A stretch of DNA of 64,000 nucleotides from Apodemus sylvaticus (GCF_947179515.1 NC_067474.1:100005253-100069252), one strand, 5' to 3'; shown: positions 32,099-43,909, counted from the stretch's first letter. Notes: generated from the letters alone by a model not told the origin. Made by a program: numbers and translations.

Positions 32099-32999
32099 TA
32101 GTCTGTAGGTTTCTGAATGTCCAAATCTAGTTTTCAAGAGAATTCCAGACATATAAGAAGCGACCTTTGATGGAGAGTGAACTGAGTACTTTGGAGACAC
32201 ATCAAATTCCTCTTGTGTTTTGCTCTTAGGTGATGCACTGATGGGCAGGAAGATGATTAAAGTGAGTGGCCCTTCCTGTCAAGGTTAGCACTGTAATTGC
32301 ATAGCTGGACTCCACTTTAGAAGGCACCTAGCAGAAAATACATATTACCCAACCAGGGAGAAATGTGTTTATTGTTAAAAGGCTGCTGTCAAAATGTTTG
32401 CTTTGAAGAGCAGTAAGAACACTGTAGCAATTTTAAAAAGCCTATTTGTGTGATTATGTTTTTAGGATTCTAGCAGGAAGAATCCACACAAACACATTGC
32501 TTTTGAAGGCTCAATTATTCAACAGTATGGTTATGCTGAATGGCTCAGCACCATGCTTGAGATTCTGGACTTATTATTACTATTATTTTAATTTCTCAGG
32601 AGAGCTTCTCTCTCTTTTCTATGACTAAGAACCCCAGAGCCTCTTGCAGTGACCACATCATATATATCTTTTCCATATAAGGATCATTAAAGGTTTAGCT
32701 TCTCAGTGACTTAACTAAATGAAAGTCGCTAGAGAATGCATGTGTTTTGTAAGCTCTACTGTGATTGGGCAGTGTGAAGACAAGTGTGAACTGGGTATCT
32801 GTTGAATGAAACTTGGAATATTTCATATGGTTATAACATCACTGTGTCGCCTGGATAGGCACCGAGGAGGCCCTTGCTACCACTCATATTTGTCATTATG
32901 TTAAGGACACAGCAAGACTAGACCCAGAGGTGAAACTCATTTATGTCTCAATACTTGGAACCGAAGTATCCACAGTGGGGATGCCTTTCTATCTGTTCA
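32099..32999. other. Single-copy sequence
   Basis: No repeat or exon recognised. ATT-rich patch at 32570-32590. Confidence 0.4.
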
Positions 33000-33128
33000 T
33001 TAAAAGAAAAAGAGATCAAGAATTTGAGCTAGAGAAGGGGGGTTTGTGGGAGGAGTAGCAGGGAGGAAAGGGGCAAATGATCTAGGTATATTACAATTTC
33101 AAAAATAAAAAAAATATTTTTAAAAAGA
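33000..33128 (+). mobile_element. L1 (Lx-like) 3' terminal fragment
   Basis: GGGGGGTTTGTGGGAGGAGT, GAGGAAAGGGGCAAATGATC and TACAATTTCAAAAATAAAAA fit the end of an Lx 3' UTR with its A-rich tail. Confidence 0.65.
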
Positions 33129-33939
33129 GTGACCCATTTTCTCTTTTATTCAACTTTGGGAACTCTGGAGTATGATGTCAACTTATTTCCCCCATGACTC
33201 TTTCTGAATTTATACTGGCGTTTTGCCTTTTGAAATTTTAGAGCTGGTCTGAGAAAGTGGGACACATTTCTCTTGACATATTTCAAGATATATGAAAAGG
33301 AAAAGACCCATCTGCAATAAGCTGTTAAACTGAATATTGGCAGAAAGCAATCAAGTCCTCCGCAGAGTGTCCTCCCAACTCTCTTCCACCCACATTTCAC
33401 ATAACACCCCAAATGTGAAGGCTCATGATGAGTCTTCCTTCCGGGCATGAAGAACTAAGAGTTGATTGATTGGTGGAACATTCAGGTGCATAGCTTGCTG
33501 GCCTTATGTTTGCAGTTACAAGACACTCCCTGCCGTGGGTTCTGGCACTTTGCTTTGAGACGCAGGGATTTCCTATTGCTCAGTGCAACTTATCGCAACA
33601 TTCTTATGACCAAGTTAGTGGGTAAGGAAGTGCATCTAACCTCTTAAGACCTTTTGGACAATTCCTACCCCGTTCTAGTTACTTTAGCATTGGTGTGACT
33701 GACATCTGAACTGTCCTGTTGCCTATTATCATTTGTTCTATGAGTTCTTTCAAGGCATTGTATTTATTTACTTTATTCAGGGGTGGAAAGCATATGTCCA
33801 ATCATGCATGTGATCAGACTGTAACTGTCAGGAGTTGCTTCTCTCTGCCAGGTAGGATATTGGAACAGAATTCAGTTCATCAGGCTTGGCAGCAAGGACC
33901 TTTGGCCATGTCACTGGCTTTCCGGTGAGTTTTTTTCCC
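33129..33939. other. Single-copy sequence
   Basis: No recognisable feature. The minus-strand frame at 33146-33448 has no motif. Confidence 0.4.
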
Positions 33940-34138
33940 CATTTTTTAAAATTTTATTTTATTCAATATATTTTTATTTACATTTCAAATGATTTCCCCT
34001 TTTCTGGTCCCCCACACCTGAAAGTCACATAAGCCCCCTTCCCTCCCCCTGTTCTCCCACCCACCCCTTCCCACTTCCCTGTTCTGGTTTTGCCTTATAC
34101 TACTACACTGAGTCTTTCCAGAACCAGGGGCCTCAGGT
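33940..34138 (-). mobile_element. Young murine L1 3' end, antisense
   Basis: Reverse of the L1 terminus: TTTACATTTCAAATGATTTC, CCCCTTCCCTCCCCCTGTTC and CTGAGTCTTTCCAGAACCAG. About 200 bases, same 3' UTR type as at 12.2 and 43.0 kb. It ends abruptly at GGGGCCTCAGGTGGG. Confidence 0.9.
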
Positions 34139-34774
34139 GGGTTTTTTTTACATGGCTCCAAGATAAGATGAGTTTAAATTTTGATTATCTTTTTAAACAA
34201 ATTTTATTTCATTATGGTCAGGATACTGTAGCATGTATAAATTCTACTCTTGTTTGTTTGTTTGTTTGTTTGTTCCTTTGGTTTTTTTTGTTTGTTTGTA
34301 TTTGCGATGACCTAGTAAGAAGATTCTAGAGACTATAGAGCTGATTTTGGCTTGTTAGATAGAGTTTTCACCTTTGAAGTGGTGAATCATTGTCACATCT
34401 GTCTGATTGGTCATTAAGGGATGTATTTAAAGTCATTATGTTTTGTATATGTATCTGCCTCAGACAAGAACATATATTTAAGGCCATCTCACTACTATTT
34501 GATGTCTATTCTGCCTCAAATCATCTTGTTTCCTAGACCTTCACTGTAGATGACAGCTGGGGCTGAGACACGCCAGACACTGGCTTTGGTGAGGATTTGT
34601 ATTGATGGTAGGAGAAATGGTCTTCAGTGAGAAGCAGAATAGACAAAGAAGGGATCATCCTGGCAAGCTGTTTAGGGCTTTATAGAAATGTTTCTCCTCT
34701 CTCACTCCTCCTCTGTCCCTTCCTTCCTGGCCCTGGAATATTTCCCCTCTGTCTCTCTCCTTAACTCTGTCTGA
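34139..34774. other. Single-copy sequence with TTTG run
   Basis: TTTG units at 34248-34300. The remainder is unassigned. Confidence 0.4.
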
Positions 34775-34866
34775 TATGAGGGAGAGTCTTGCTATGTAGC
34801 CAAGGCTGGCTTTGAACTTGAATTTGCAGCAATCCTCCTACTTCATCCTATTAAATTCTAATGCCT
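34775..34866 (-). mobile_element. B1-related SINE fragment, antisense
   Basis: GAGTCTTGCTATGTAGCCAA, GGCTGGCTTTGAACTTGAAT and AGCAATCCTCCTACTTCATC are reverse B1-like and strongly diverged. Confidence 0.65.
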
Positions 34867-34904
34867 TTGCTTCATTTTGCAATTAAGGTAAAATCTTGAA
34901 CACT

Positions 34905-35062
34905 TTTATTTATTTTTATTTTATTGTGGCTCTTTTAGACATGGCTTCACTATGTATCCCTGACTGGACTAAAACCAGGCTGACTTTGAACTCACTGAGA
35001 ACTGCCTGCCTCTGACTCATGAATGCTGGAATCAAAGCTATGTCGTACCACTCCTGGCTTAC
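34905..35062 (-). mobile_element. B1 SINE, antisense
   Basis: GACATGGCTTCACTATGTAT, CCAGGCTGACTTTGAACTCA, GAACTGCCTGCCTCTGACTC and TGAATGCTGGAATCAAAGC are reverse B1 with many changes. Confidence 0.8.
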
Positions 35063-35182
35063 TTAAAACAAACAAATAACAACAACAACAATGACGATGA
35101 TGATGACAGACAACAACAACAACAACCTGTCAAAACCCAAACCAACCAACCAACCAAATAAACAAACAAAACAAAACAGCAG
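35063..35182. repeat. (CAA)/(GATGAC)/(AACC) low-complexity tract
   Basis: Successive AAC, GATGAT, CAA, AACC and AAAC units. It explains the Leu/Ser/Cys-rich minus-strand frame here. Confidence 0.85.
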
Positions 35183-35305
35183 TTTAGAGATGCAGTAAGA
35201 TGTAGTTCAAACCCAGGCACACCATATAATCTTTCTGCTGGCTTAGAAGACTTCATCACATATTGTCACCCATTATCTGGATTATATGCTGTGTTCCTAG
35301 AGCTT
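35183..35305. other. Single-copy sequence
   Basis: Unassigned spacer. Confidence 0.35.
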
Positions 35306-35680
35306 TAACTGTCAACCTGACATAGCTTAGAGCCACCTAAGGATCTCAAGTGAAGGTTGCCTGGATCATATTGTGTGGGTATGTCTGTAGGAGACTGTCT
35401 TGATTTTTAACTGATTTACCAGAGCCCAGCTCACTGTGGGTGGCACAATTCCCTTGGTCTTGGGCTGTATGAGAAAGCTCTAAAAGTGTGAACAAGCAAG
35501 CCAACAGCGATCCTCCATGGCTTCTTCAGGCACCTACCCTAGATCCTACCCTGACTTCCCTCAATGATGGAAGTGTAAGTCAATTAAACCTTTTCCTCCT
35601 GTACGTTGCTTTTGGTCTGAGTGCTTGTTCTACCACAGCAACATAAATCAAACTACAACAGAAATCAAACTACAACAGGT
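35306..35680 (+). mobile_element. ORR1-class MaLR LTR
   Basis: ACTGTCAACCTGACATAGCT, AGGAGACTGTCTTGATTTTT, CACTGTGGGTGGCACAATTC, GTGAACAAGCAAGCCAACAG, AGTCAATTAAACCTTTTCCT (LTR poly-A segment) and CACAGCAACATAAATCAAAC. The terminal 17-mer AAATCAAACTACAACAG is duplicated in tandem (35645-35661, 35662-35678). Confidence 0.85.
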
Positions 35681-35745
35681 TTTTTTGTTTGTTTGTTTGT
35701 TTGGTTTTTTTTGGGTTTTTTTTTTTTTTTTTTTTTTTTTTAGTA
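35681..35745. repeat. (GTTT)n plus poly-T tract
   Basis: Five GTTT-like units, then a run of about 25 T. It may be the antisense tail of a lost retroposon or slippage at the LTR end. Confidence 0.85.
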
Positions 35746-36488
35746 CATACAATAAAAACTTCTCAGAATACATGCTGATGCATGCATTATTCTGTGATGT
35801 CCAGCAGGATACTTAAGCTTTCTGGGTTTGGTCTTCATCCAAGACAGCCCTGAAGCTCCCTGGGATCCTAGTGGAGCTCTGCGAGGCCAGGGAGGAAACA
35901 TAAACTGAGGGAGCAGGCTGAAGCTTGTAAACACTACCCGCTAGTACTGTGACCAAGAAGATGCAAGCAATCCTCACATCGTATCTCAAAAACCTCTGGG
36001 TGGACAAAGGTCTGATTGGAGGGCTTCTGAGTCATCAGCTTGATTTCCTCTGCAGAAAGGTACTGGCATCACAGAAGAGAGTACACAAATCTCAGGAAGT
36101 AAATATATACGGAAGGACTGATTGGAGACACCTTGTCTGGGAATTTGAATGTGGAACTGCACAGTGGACAGGTGGATTCCGAGACCTGACTGAATTCTTC
36201 ACTGGCCTCCAAGTGTTGCTGAGTTACAGCTCTGTCGGAAGAGGGCTGTGTCTGATATCCATCCACATACCAAATTCTTTACATCTGAAGCTTCTTTTCA
36301 AAGTCTGTAGTGACGAATATTTCATACTGAACGTGTTTTGTGTACCAAGAAGGAAGAAGCTAATAACAATCCCCTATCATGTTACCTGATATAGTTTAAA
36401 ATCCAGCAATATTAGTAAATCAACAGAAATCACTTAAATAGAACTCATCCTGATTTCTTCTTTGAAGTTCTGAAATAGATTTCTTTTC
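35746..36488. other. Single-copy sequence with a 146-codon open frame
   Basis: A plus-strand frame at 35949-36389 starts with ATG and runs 146 codons, and two shorter frames lie on the other strand. None shows a recognisable domain and there is no splice or poly-A context I can support. It may be chance in single-copy DNA. Confidence 0.3.
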
Positions 36489-37112
36489 TTTTCTTTTGTG
36501 TATGTATAGTAGTATGTGGGAGAGAAGTAGTAGGTGTGTAGAATGGTTGTGTGTGTGTGTGCAGAGTAGTGTGTGTATGTGAATGTACAGAGGTGTGCAT
36601 ATGTACAGTGTCATGTGTAGAGTGGTGTGTGTAGAGAGTAGTGTGTGTCTGTAGAGGAATGTGTGTGTACAGTGTTGTGTGTGTAGAGAAATGCGTGTAT
36701 GTGCGGTGTGTATATATAGAGACTATATGTGTACAGTAGTGTATATATGTATAAAGGAATGTGTATGGTATATATGCAGAGGAGTGGTGTGTGTATGTCT
36801 AGAGGAGTGTGTGTGTGAGTGTGTGTGTGTGTATGTGAAAAGGAGTATTTGTATTTACAGCAGTGTGTATCTGTGTAGAGGAGTATGTATGTGTGCATGT
36901 AGAGAAGTGTGTGTGTTTGTGTAGAGGAGCATGTGTGTTCAGTGGTGTGTGTACAGTGTTGTGTTGTGTATGTACAATGGTGTGTGAATTTTAGAGGAGT
37001 TTATGTGTGTATGTGTATTTGAAAAGGAGTTTATGGGTGTACAGTAGTGTGTGTACAGTGGTGTGTGTGTGGAGTGGTGTATACATTTTAGAGGCATATG
37101 GGTGTAAGGAAT
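36489..37112. repeat. Irregular GT-rich tandem array (~620 bp)
   Basis: A long array of degenerate units built from GTGTGT linked by TAGAG, TACAG or ATAGAG (for example TGTGTAGAGGAGTG and TGTGTACAGTGGTG) at variable spacing of roughly 12-35 bases. Reading frames on both strands are correspondingly periodic and are not genes. Alternating purine-pyrimidine runs make it prone to Z-DNA formation. Confidence 0.9.
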
Positions 37113-40100
37113 GGTGCATATGTGAGCTGCATCTCTGCACTTTTGTAGTATGTCTACACTTACACATTGCTGGTATTGTCATGTGTTTATTGTTTTCTTT
37201 CCCAAAGCAGAGTGCTGGGCACAAGCACCTACTGTGGTAGCTGTAACTCTGCTCTGTATGGAAACAAGAAGTTCTTGTTTCAGACCTTTCTCACTGTCTG
37301 TTATATTCCACAGCAACTACTGCTTTTTGTAAATCTGAGAAACATCACTTGTCTCAAAGTGAAGGGAATTTGAAATATTTCACTGCAAACAAACAAACAA
37401 AAGAAACAAAGGAATAGGAAAGGAAAGAAGTTTTAAAAATAGCACCTAATTCAGGTAATTTCCAATTCTGAGGATGTCACTTTAAAAATTCATACACATG
37501 GGTTATTTTGAAAACCAACACCAATCCTATATATTCATCAAGACTCAGCATAGTGATGCCAGTTGGATCCCAGGCACACATCCGTTATGGAATAAGTATT
37601 CTGAAAGCTGATCTTTGTTGACACTGGCTAGAGAAGCTTTTGTGTGCATCTGGAATTGTTTCTCACTTGGAGCTAATGTTTTGACTTAATTGGAGGACTA
37701 ACAGCAAAAGAAAGAAAACAAGGAGACAAAAATATGCCCGATAAAATAAGCAAACATTAATGTCATCTCCCTCTTTTGAAAATAAAGTTTAAAAGCCTCA
37801 TTCATGAAATGATGATAAGGAAATCAAAGAGGGTAATCAAGAAATTAAGTAATAAATGGAAAGAAGTCTTAGGTAGCATTGAGACAGGAAGCTCAGATGT
37901 GCATCAAGGTGAATTTGGTTTCTACATCCTACACTCGTGACTCCTCATTCCTATTGCTTCCTAAGGAAAAATCTACAGACCTTAAGGAACCACTTCTACT
38001 ATACACTAATCTTCATTTTGAGGGTATTCTCATTAATTAAATCTATTAATCTAAGATTAATGTCTGAATTCTAAGTCTTATTTTATTTTTTGCTAAGACT
38101 CTATGTCCATATATTTATAGAGAAAGCACTGGTCACCATCTTCATATAACTCCATAGTTGAAATAATCACCGAATTAGTGAAACTTCCCTTCCTTCTGCC
38201 CTTCCTCCCTCCTTTCCTTCTTCTTTTCTTCTTTAGACAAATAGACTTTGTTTTTCAACCTCACTCCAGGCAATTTTTGCTCTTCATCTTCTAATATAAG
38301 ACAACTTCCAGATTTCCCATAATCCCTTTCTAAATTCCTCCTACCCCATCTGGCCTTTCCAGAGAGGAGAAAGCATTGAAGAAATCAGCAACCCTGTGTG
38401 AGCTGTGTGTGTGTGTTATGTTTACAGTTGGGCTCGAGGCAAATGGAAATTGTAGAGAGTGGTTTTACATCATTTCTTGCCTAGCATGAGGTACAGGCCA
38501 GTGGACTAAGGAACTCTGGAGCAGATGAAAGCATGCACTGATATCTGTAATGTCTTATCTCTAGGATTACTGAAGTAATATAAGAACATACCCCTCCTCA
38601 CAGAAAAGTTAACTGAGCTGTGAACACTGAGTTCGATACATATTTTTTTATCTCTTTAAAAATAAAAAGATATAGTGCCTTCTATGGCACCACTGCATCT
38701 GTAATAGGTGAGAACAGCTGGTTAATATTTGGTTTAGAGTTCATACGTAATATCTAAAACTGAGCAACAAATCAAGATAGGACCCATGGGGTGTTTTATG
38801 AGCAAGAAGCCAACATGACCAGACAACCATCAGGTGCAGAGACGTGAAGTGGGCTGTCTGCTAAGATAGCAAAGAAATCAGGATAGAGCGGTCTCATCTT
38901 CAAGGCCGAGCTCTCATCCTTAAAAAGTCTTTGCGATAATATATTGTGAGAATCAGAATCACAGATGCAGGCAGAACAACGAAGATGACTTCCAAAGAAC
39001 CTTCACACATTCTTATTACAGAGTCTGTCTGGGAAAATCAAGGAGAAGAGAAATGTCAAAGAGTTTCTGGAACATTTGGAGGTGCTGGAACCGGGTGAAG
39101 GCGGGATGGGAAGACAGCTTTTAAGTGATGTTGTTAAGGGCTATTTTCTTGCCCTAATAGAATCTGGAAGGTCACCTCAGAAAGTAATGAAATCTCTTCT
39201 GCAGTGCAATAAGATTGTTCAATTTTTAATTCAAGGAAAATCCCAAAGCAAAAAGCACATAAAATACTGGCCTTGGAGGTGGTAGTGATAAAATTATCAT
39301 CAAAATTTAAAGACCTGTCAATCTAAGCACTGCATAAGGATCCATTTTTAAATAAATTATATTGTTTTTGAAATGACAGATGCCACTTTTATCATGCACA
39401 TTTCTGCACTCTAATTCACAATGGAGCTGCAAAAATAGCCTGTGACAATTATTTCCAGTAGTGCTTTATCCGGCGTGTGTGCTGTTGGCGCTCTCTATTT
39501 CTGTTGCACAGTTGTGAAGGAGTTTTAATTTACTTTGTGTTTCTACTCAACAACAAAGAAAAATAAGATGCACCAAAAAGAGCGAGCCCACAGAACATCT
39601 GGTACACCTTCCTCATTTTAAAAATAACATCTAACGTAGGCGTTTCTATTCTAAATATTCTATCACCTTCCATTTAATTTACAACCTAGGCTTTCCCCCC
39701 ACCCTCTGCCACAAACTGCATCTTTCATCAATTCAGAAAAGCTTCAGCATAGTCTCTCGGAAAGAAGACATTTTTGCCATGTGCCTTTAGGATCTGCTGT
39801 AATACTACAAGGAACCCTAGAGCAGGATGAGGGCTATCATCTCATTTCCATCTACAGATGGATGAGAGACAGGCTATTCGTGTTCTATTCATGAGACCTT
39901 CCTTGAAGCTTAATTTAAAGGGAATTTTTGTGAATAATTAATAATGCAAGTTCAGAGTTATAGTCAAAAAGAAAGAAAAGAAAAACATGGCAAAATGACC
40001 TTGAAAAGCCCTCTATACATTGTTGCTAGGAAAGACATTGACCTACATGGCTTAATTAATTCATCAAGCACTTATTATGAGTTTACTAGCTATTTGCCCT

Positions 40101-41229
40101 GGATGAGACATGATTTTAGTGATAACACTATTTTCACCACACAGATCATTTCTGATTTACACATTTATGTTTGCTTGAAAATACTTGATATTTAAATATA
40201 TGAAATTTCACTTAACCCATGATTCAATCTGTCTTGTAGTACATCCCTAGTTAAATTTAGGATCTGATATATTCCTGTTCTTTAATTTGCTGGGCAGTCA
40301 TATTGGCAGACACAATCAGTATTGTGAAAAGAGAAGGAAAGCTCATCGAAGGACAAATGTTCTTAGAAGACTTCTATGAATGATCCAGACCACAATATTT
40401 GGTGATCACAGGATCATAGTTGACCACATCCATGGTTAGGTGAATAGCTTTCAGTTGCTCAGTCAGACTCTGGGGTGACACTAGATGGAAGAGAAGGACA
40501 CCCCCACATAACAACATGTGATATTGTCTGATTTTTCCAATGTGATAAAATTTAGCAAGTCCCTTCCTTTGAGAAAGGAAGATGACAAAGTTAAGATCAA
40601 ATGGAAGATTCAATGGGTATTTGAAAAAAGATGGGTGTTTGTGCACAAGTTTGCTCCCCAAAAGATGAGTTGGAGAACAGTATAAATTGCCCGAACTGTG
40701 CAGCATACACTGGATTTTTTCCTTCTGTAGGGAAAGGAAGGTTAAGGAAAAAGTCCATCTATATGGTAACTTGATGGATGTGGGGTCATCTATAGCATTC
40801 TTCTTTCAGTAAATTTCCCTGTGGCATTTATACATAGGGAACACTGAACTTAGCTCAATCCAATTGAATCTAGATGCTTTTAATTCTAACATATTGATTT
40901 CAGAACTCATTTGGTCTTCATCTGCAGTGGAAAATAAGAATGACTGAAGGCTTCCCAGGTTCTCATTTGCAAATACATTCTGATTTTTGTACATTTACAA
41001 GTTTAAATATCTTTGAAATTAAGAGGGCATACTTTAAAGCCCCAAACCAGTTAGACTATGTACCACTAAAGGAAAACCAATCAGCAAGCCCCAGTTTAAC
41101 TTAAAATTTCTTAACAACTTCAAGGGTCTACCTAGCATAGCTTCTCTCCAGTCTCTCCACTCTCAACACCGTAGCCTCAACCCTGTCATGGTCATGGTCT
41201 GCACCACCTCTGCCTTACACTGCATGGCA
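37113..41229. other. Long single-copy stretch (4.1 kb)
   Basis: No SINE, L1 or LTR is recognised apart from an AAAC patch at 37388-37405, a TC/TTC patch at 38190-38240 and a short GT run at 38404-38416. Such a gap is notable in a window this repeat-dense. The segment 39385-39560 (balanced composition, CGGCGTGTG and GTTGGCGCTC) looks like candidate conserved non-coding sequence, on impression only. No gene is recognised. Confidence 0.45.
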
Positions 41230-41396
41230 GATTCCAGCAGGGTGATTTTGCTCACTTCTCTGTACAGGAGCATTTTGCAATGTCTGAAGATATTTTCGAT
41301 TAGTCCAATTGGAGAATGAATGTGTTGCTGGGGATGAAGTTGTGAAGGTTGTTGACAAAGAAATGACAACCAGGTTGAGCAACCCTGTTGTGTACC
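41230..41396 (+). mobile_element. MER20 hAT MITE
   Basis: CAGCAGGGTGATTTTGCTCA, AGCATTTTGCAATGTCTGAA, GATATTTTCGATTAGTCCAA, TTGGAGAATGAATGTGTTGC and CAGGTTGAGCAACCCTG follow MER20 order ('GGCAATGTCTGGAGACATTTTTGGTTGTCACAACTGGG ... GGTTGAGAAACCCTG'), with a central deletion. Confidence 0.65.
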
Positions 41397-42094
41397 TTGC
41401 ACACTAAACTTCTGGTAAGTAGTTAATTTCATACTGCACATTTAAATTACATTTTATTTATACTCAGTCAGGTGTCTCCCCTCACTGACCCATGACACAC
41501 AGTTAAAAGAACCAATGCCAATCTGTGCACGCCTCCTTCAGAATGAGCAAATACTTTAGGTAAGAGAGTTTGGCTCAATATTTTTGTTTTAAACTATATT
41601 TTTGTCTTACGATGGACTGTGTCCAATCTCTGTTGAATGTTTTGATAAAGTTCTCAGATTTGGAGGTAAAGTGTCTAGAAAATAAACCATGTCCTAGTTT
41701 CATTTATACACACCATGACATTTTATTTCATTTTATTTAGAGCACTTTTTCATACATACATCTTTTTTTTTTCCGTTTTAAAGGAAATACCCACAAACAG
41801 GATGAGATGGTGGATGAATAAATAACACATCATTAGCATCTAAAGAAGGTGCTGTAGCTATGGTATTTACAGGATGAGCATTTTGGGGGAATAGATTCAT
41901 TGTGAGTGTCATATCTCTAAACTCTTCTTACTTGAATGGGAGAACTAGAGTGTACAGATGGGTGCTAAGTACAGCCTATCACAAGCTTCACCACCCAGAC
42001 CCATGGCTCACGCTGAAGTTGCTCCTGTACCCAGGAAAAGAGTCTATCTATCACTGTCCTGGCCCTTTATGTTCATATTTGGATGGCACAGGCA
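41397..42094. other. Single-copy sequence
   Basis: No recognisable feature. TTTTATTTCATTTTATTT patch at about 41722-41741. Confidence 0.4.
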
Positions 42095-42215
42095 AACGAA
42101 ACCAAACCAAATCAAACCAAACCAACTCAACTCAACCCAACCCAACCCAACCCAACCCAACCCAACTCAACCCAAGCCAACCCAACCCAACCCAACCCAA
42201 CTCAACCCAAAACCT
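42095..42215. repeat. Pentanucleotide (CCCAA/CCAAA)n array
   Basis: About 24 five-base units grade from AACCA/AATCA variants into CCCAA with occasional CTCAA and GCCAA. It gives the Asn-Pro-Thr-Gln repeat frames in all plus-strand phases. It is not telomeric (that would be a CCCTAA hexamer). Confidence 0.95.
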
Positions 42216-42957
42216 CCAAAAAACAAAGTCACAAACAAAAGAAGCTCCTATGCTTCTGGGTGCACACACTGTTGCTGTTCCTCCTAACCCCTCCCTGGTT
42301 TTCCCCTCATTTTTTTCTAAGATCATGGTTTCATCTCATAGGCCAGCCTATCACCTTCACACTTGTGGCAACCTTCCTCCCTCAACCTTCACAGAGCTGA
42401 GACCATACCCAGTGACGCCTGGTTCTTAGCAAGGTGGGTTTGTGAACACAGTGATTGCTTGTCTTTAGACTCAAACACAGCTCTAAGGAAATCAAAACCT
42501 CACCAGGGAACAACAACAAAACAAAACAAGACAAAAAGAAAAACCCACAACAATCAGAAAAAAAAAGAATAATATGTCTTCATCAAAATTTCTGCTTTGA
42601 AGTTCTCTGGGTTCAAAAGTTCCATTCAATTAGACCTCATGACATGGTAAGAACCACAAAGTCCCAGCATTCCCATTTTACAATACACATGAAAGACTTG
42701 TACTAATCTTGGTTTCTGGTAAAGAATTCCAGTCCCAAGGTGATTTGCTACCTTCATGATCAATGTTATAGACACTGGGGAAAGGTAGGTCCTAAGGTCC
42801 CTTTTTTTTTTTTTTTTAATTTTCTCCATCCATGGTGATTCAGAGTTTTGCTGGATGTAGTAGTCTAGGTTTGCATCTATGGTTTCTTAGAGGACATAGT
42901 ACATCTGTCCAGTCCCTTTTGACTCTTTTTTTTTAACTTTCTTTTTTTTCTTTTTTT
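42216..42957. other. Single-copy sequence with A-rich and T-rich patches
   Basis: A-rich at 42509-42570, poly-T at 42801-42817 and T-rich at 42926-42960. The last is the antisense tail of the following L1. No exon is recognised. Confidence 0.4.
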
Positions 42958-43523
42958 TTAATTCGATATATTTTTTATTTACATTTCAAATGATTTCCCC
43001 TTTCCTAGCCCCCCCCCACTCCCAGAAAGTCCCGTAAGCCCCCTTCTCTCCCCCTGTCCTCCCACCCACCCCTTCCCACTTCCCCGTTCTGGTTTTGCCG
43101 AATACTGTTTCACTGAGTCTTTCCAGAACCAGGGGCCACTCCTCCTTTCTTCTTGTACCTCATTTGATGTGTGGATTATGTTTTGGGTATTCCAGTTTTC
43201 TAGGTTAATAACCACTTATTAGTGAGTGCATACCATGATTCACCTTTTGAGTCTGGGTTACCTCACTTAGTATGATGTTCTCTAGCTCCATCCATTTGCC
43301 TAAGAATTTCATGAATTCATTGTTTCTAATGGCTGAATAGTACTCCATTGTGTAGATATACCACATTTTTTGCATCCACTCTTCTGTTGAGGGATACCTG
43401 GGTTCTTTCCAGCATCTGGCAATTATAAATAGGGCTGCTATGAACATAGTAGAGCATGTATCCTTATTACATGGTGGGGAATCCTCTGGGTATATGCCCA
43501 GGAGTGGTATAGCAGGATCTATA
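42958..43523 (-). mobile_element. Young murine L1, 5'-truncated, antisense
   Basis: Reverse orientation copy of the last part of L1 ORF2 plus 3' UTR. The residual ORF2 C-terminal frame is at 43205-43447 (contains MEYYSAIRNNEFMKFLGKWM). The 3' terminus TTTACATTTCAAATGATTTC lies next to poly-T at 42940-42960. It aligns almost base for base with the copy at 11684-12245 and is truncated within a few bases of the same position. It has no coding capacity. Confidence 0.93.
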
Positions 43524-43909
43524 TCTCCTCTTGAGCTACCTGCTTTAAGCTCTGTGCATTATGAGTGATTGTTTAAGTAAATTAAGTCTTTTATCTCCCT
43601 TGCTCGTAAGCCTTCCTAGAAAACTCCTTTACAGTGTGGAGGTGCTATGGGCAGTGCACAGAAGCATGCCTAAAGAGCTATAGATTTGAAGCACACAGGG
43701 CTGCTATGCTTTTTTATAGACAGGTCCTGGGGTTCTGAATCTCTCTTCCACATTGATTCTCTAGTTCCCTTGTTTGATAATGTCAAGCCATTCATTCTCA
43801 AATAAGCAGCAGGCCCTATTCCTTGTCCTAGATTTTCTTTCATCAAAGAGAGACTCTCACCTAGATATATGCACAGAGCCTCAGTAAAACTCAGAGAATC
43901 TACCTAACA
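43524..43909. other. Single-copy sequence
   Basis: Nothing recognisable. Confidence 0.4.

Noticed and set aside
35949..36389. 146-codon plus-strand open frame
   Set aside because: No recognisable protein and competing frames on the other strand. Kept only as a note on single-copy DNA.
36489..37112. GT-rich array considered as a CRISPR-like array
   Set aside because: Units and spacers are both degenerate and low-complexity, and the genome is mammalian, where CRISPR arrays do not occur.
41902..42429. 175-codon open frame with Asn-Pro-Thr-Gln repeats
   Set aside because: The repetitive core is the CCCAA pentamer array, open in several phases. The flanks show no protein similarity that I recognise.
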